From NCBI RefSeq assembly GCF_009363155.1, contig NZ_CP045302.1, forward strand, positions 2,266,001 to 2,330,000: a stretch of 64,000 bases of DNA. The letters run 5' to 3'. The stretch's first letter is position 1. Every line of letters starts with the position of its first letter. Positions 62,060-64,000 of the stretch are shown here, in pieces. The notes below the pieces were generated by a model, which did not search any database, was not told the DNA's origin, and saw only the letters and a program-made list of their open reading frames with translations. The translations under genes and the position numbers were made by a program. This DNA comes from Azotobacter salinestris (GTDB lineage: Bacteria > Pseudomonadota > Gammaproteobacteria > Pseudomonadales > Pseudomonadaceae).

Positions 62060-64000
62060 ATGAAAACCGTGGCTGACGCACCGGTCGGCGCCTTCCGTCG
62101 TGCCCTGGGCGACTGGGCGCTGAGCGAGGGGCTGACCTGGGTGTTCGTGTTCAAGGCCCTGTTGACCGCCTTCGTCGCCCTCTGGCTGGCCTATCGCCTG
62201 GAGCTGCCGCAGCCGAGCACCGTGCTGGCCACGGTGTTCATCGTCATGCAGCGGCAGAGCGGCGAGGTGCTGGCCAAGAGCTTCTACCGCATCGTCGGCA
62301 CCCTGCTGGGCCTGACGGTGATGGTCACCCTGATCGCCCTGTTCAACCAGGAGCGCGTGCTGTTTCTGCTCTGCCTGGCGATCTGGGTCGGCCTGTGCAC
62401 CGCCGGCGCGGCGCGCTACCGGGACTTTCGCGGCTACGCCTGCGTGCTCGCCGGCTACACCGCGGCGATGATCGGCCTGCCGGCCACCTTCGACCCGGAC
62501 GGCGCCTTCATGCAGGCCCTGTGGCGGGTGCTGGAAATCACCGTGGGCATCCTCTGCACCGGCCTCGTCATGGGCCTGATCCTGCCGCAGACCAGCGGCG
62601 CCACCCTGCGCAGCACCCTCGCCACGCGCTTTCGCGACTTCGCCGGCTTCGCCTGTGCGGGGCTGGCCGGCGAGCTGGAGCCACAGCGCATGGAGGAGAT
62701 CAGCGCACGCTTCGCCGCCCAGGCCGTGGCCCTGGAGAACCTGCGCAACGCCAGCGCCTTCGAGGACCCGAACATGCGTCTGCGCAGCGGCCGCCTGGCG
62801 CGCCTGAACAACGAGTTCATGGTCCTCTCGACCCGCTTCCACGCCCTCTACCAGTTGCTCCAGCGCCAGCGCCTGCAGGGCGAGACCGGCGCCCGCGTGC
62901 TCGAAGCCCTGCAACCGTGCCTGGCGCAGGTCGGCTCCGAGCTCGCGCCGCTCGCCGAGCGCCTGTACAGCGATCAGGACGCGACGACGCTGGCCCGGGG
63001 CCTCGAAATCAGCAAGCAAGCGCTGATGCAGCGCATCCGCGACGGCCGCCAGCGACTGATCGAGCAGCAGGCCGACGAGGCGCAGCTGACCGACTTCAAC
63101 ACCGCCGCCGAACTGCTGTTCCGCTTCACCGACGACCTGCACGGCTATGCCCAGACCCAGGCCTCGCTGGCCGAGCAGCACCACAGCCGGGAGAACTGGA
63201 AGGGCAACTTCACCCCGCGCGCCAACGGCCTGGCCGCGGCGGTGGCGGGCATCCGCTGCGCCCTGCTGATCCTGGTGCTCAGCGCCTTCTGGCTGGCCAG
63301 CTCCTGGCCCAGCGGCAGCACCTTCGTGCTCACCGCCGGCCTGGTCTCGGCGCTGAGTTCGACCTCGGGCAACCCCGCACGCCTGAGCCGCCAGCTGCTG
63401 ATCGGCGCGGCCGGCAGCGCGGTAGCCGGCTTCGCCCTGCAATTCTGGGTCTTCCCCTGGCTGGACGGCTTCGCCCTGCTCTACACCTCGCTGGTGCCGG
63501 TGATCGCCTTCGGCGCCTTCCTGCTCGCCCGTCCGCAGACCCTGGGCTACGGCGTCGGCCTGCTGATCTGGTTCTGCATGCTCGCCCTGCCGGCCAACCA
63601 GACCCACTACCTGCCCTACCGCTTCTTCAACGAGTACCTGGCGGTGCTCGCCTCCATGGGCCTGGTGGTGGTGTCCATGCTGATCCTGCCGCCCGACCGC
63701 CCCTGGTTGTGGCGGCGTCTGGAGCGGGACCTGCGGATGCGCGTGGTGTTCGCCGTCAGCGGCAAGCTCAAGGGGCTGGTCGACGGCTTCGAGAGCGGCA
63801 CCCGCGACCTGCTCAACCAGGCCTACGGCCTGGCGGCGCGCCGCCCGGACGTGCAGCGCCGGCTGCTGCGCTGGATGTTCGCGGTGCTGGAGATCGGCCA
63901 TGCGGTGATCGAGCTGCGCCAAGAGCAGGCTGCCCTGCCGGACGAGCCCTGCTACGCCGAGGACACCGCCTGGCAGCAGGGCGTGCGGGTCATGGGCCGC
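62060..64000 (+). CDS. FUSC-family inner-membrane efflux protein, 3' end outside the window
   Basis: The frame opens with ATG after GAGGAACACGC and stays open for 647 codons to the window edge, so it is incomplete. It is an AaeB/fusaric-acid-resistance type exporter: two blocks of hydrophobic helices, the first at residues about 20-170 (TVLATVFIVMQRQSGEVLAK, GTLLGLTVMVTLIALF) and the second at about 390-560 (LLILVLSAFWLASSWPSG, FVLTAGLVSALSS). A soluble helical region lies between and after. It works with the outer-membrane channel encoded just upstream; an HlyD-type adaptor gene is expected just beyond the window. Confidence 0.9.
   Translation, partial: MKTVADAPVGAFRRALGDWALSEGLTWVFVFKALLTAFVALWLAYRLELPQPSTVLATVFIVMQRQSGEVLAKSFYRIVGTLLGLTVMVTLIALFNQERVLFLLCLAIWVGLCTAGAARYRDFRGYACVLAGYTAAMIGLPATFDPDGAFMQALWRVLEITVGILCTGLVMGLILPQTSGATLRSTLATRFRDFAGFACAGLAGELEPQRMEEISARFAAQAVALENLRNASAFEDPNMRLRSGRLARLNNEFMVLSTRFHALYQLLQRQRLQGETGARVLEALQPCLAQVGSELAPLAERLYSDQDATTLARGLEISKQALMQRIRDGRQRLIEQQADEAQLTDFNTAAELLFRFTDDLHGYAQTQASLAEQHHSRENWKGNFTPRANGLAAAVAGIRCALLILVLSAFWLASSWPSGSTFVLTAGLVSALSSTSGNPARLSRQLLIGAAGSAVAGFALQFWVFPWLDGFALLYTSLVPVIAFGAFLLARPQTLGYGVGLLIWFCMLALPANQTHYLPYRFFNEYLAVLASMGLVVVSMLILPPDRPWLWRRLERDLRMRVVFAVSGKLKGLVDGFESGTRDLLNQAYGLAARRPDVQRRLLRWMFAVLEIGHAVIELRQEQAALPDEPCYAEDTAWQQGVRVMGR

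Noticed and set aside
60554..63922. An 1122-codon minus-strand frame opposite the efflux genes
   Set aside because: It covers two clear plus-strand genes (OprM-type and FUSC-type) and reads as low-complexity Gln/Gly/Ala sequence, typical of antisense in GC-rich genes.

Overview
The window is high-GC DNA of a Pseudomonadaceae gammaproteobacterium. Azotobacter, or the closely related P. stutzeri-type lineage, is the best guess. The clues are typical Pseudomonas promoters, a cytoplasmic sulfhydrogenase, GluP/Glk sugar use, and three RsmZ-like sRNAs in one 64-kb stretch; multi-copy Rsm sRNAs are known from Azotobacter vinelandii. The species is an inference and was not checked against any database.

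1-18.6 kb is ordinary chromosome: a cptA-type phosphoethanolamine transferase; a group 3b [NiFe] (sulf)hydrogenase locus (hydB, a cyclic-nucleotide-binding protein, hydG, hydD, hydA, maturation protease) split in two by an oppositely oriented diguanylate cyclase gene; a DUF3617 gene; a transglutaminase / circularly permuted ATP-grasp / DUF2126 cluster; and a SAM methyltransferase.

18.6-37.4 kb is an integrated island. It starts at tRNA-Thr(TGT) and ends at a 45-bp partial copy of the tRNA 3' half (41/45 identical). Its left part carries a periplasmic sugar-binding protein, an RsmZ-like sRNA, a secreted GH13 alpha-glucosidase, an MFS transporter, an IS5-type transposase and an IS4 remnant. Its right part (about 26.8-37.2 kb) is a phage-satellite (PICI)-like module on the minus strand: integrase, AlpA, ORF6N protein, a run of small overlapping genes, a CHC2/DUF927 primase-helicase and an iteron-like repeat cluster. 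No structural phage genes are present.

37.4-50.6 kb: a second RsmZ-like sRNA; glucose uptake and phosphorylation genes (gluP, glk) with LacI-type palindromes nearby; a relic of another satellite or prophage (CI-like and Cro-like genes, plus a paralogue of an island gene); mqo; a secreted HAD dehalogenase; a hipBA locus whose toxin carries an amber codon; and a metallophosphoesterase.

50.6-57.8 kb looks like a defence locus. A divergent WYL-domain (BrxR/CapW-like) regulator faces a minus-strand run: small membrane coiled-coil protein, Mrr-type endonuclease with zinc ribbon, a very large methyltransferase-PLD-helicase-DUF3427 fusion, and an HNH endonuclease. The large gene is frameshifted by a perfect 19-bp tandem duplication, so it is either freshly broken or switchable.

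57.8-64 kb: a third RsmZ-like sRNA, a paralogue of the island sugar-binding protein, and a LysR / outer-membrane efflux / FUSC-family efflux cluster that runs off the window.
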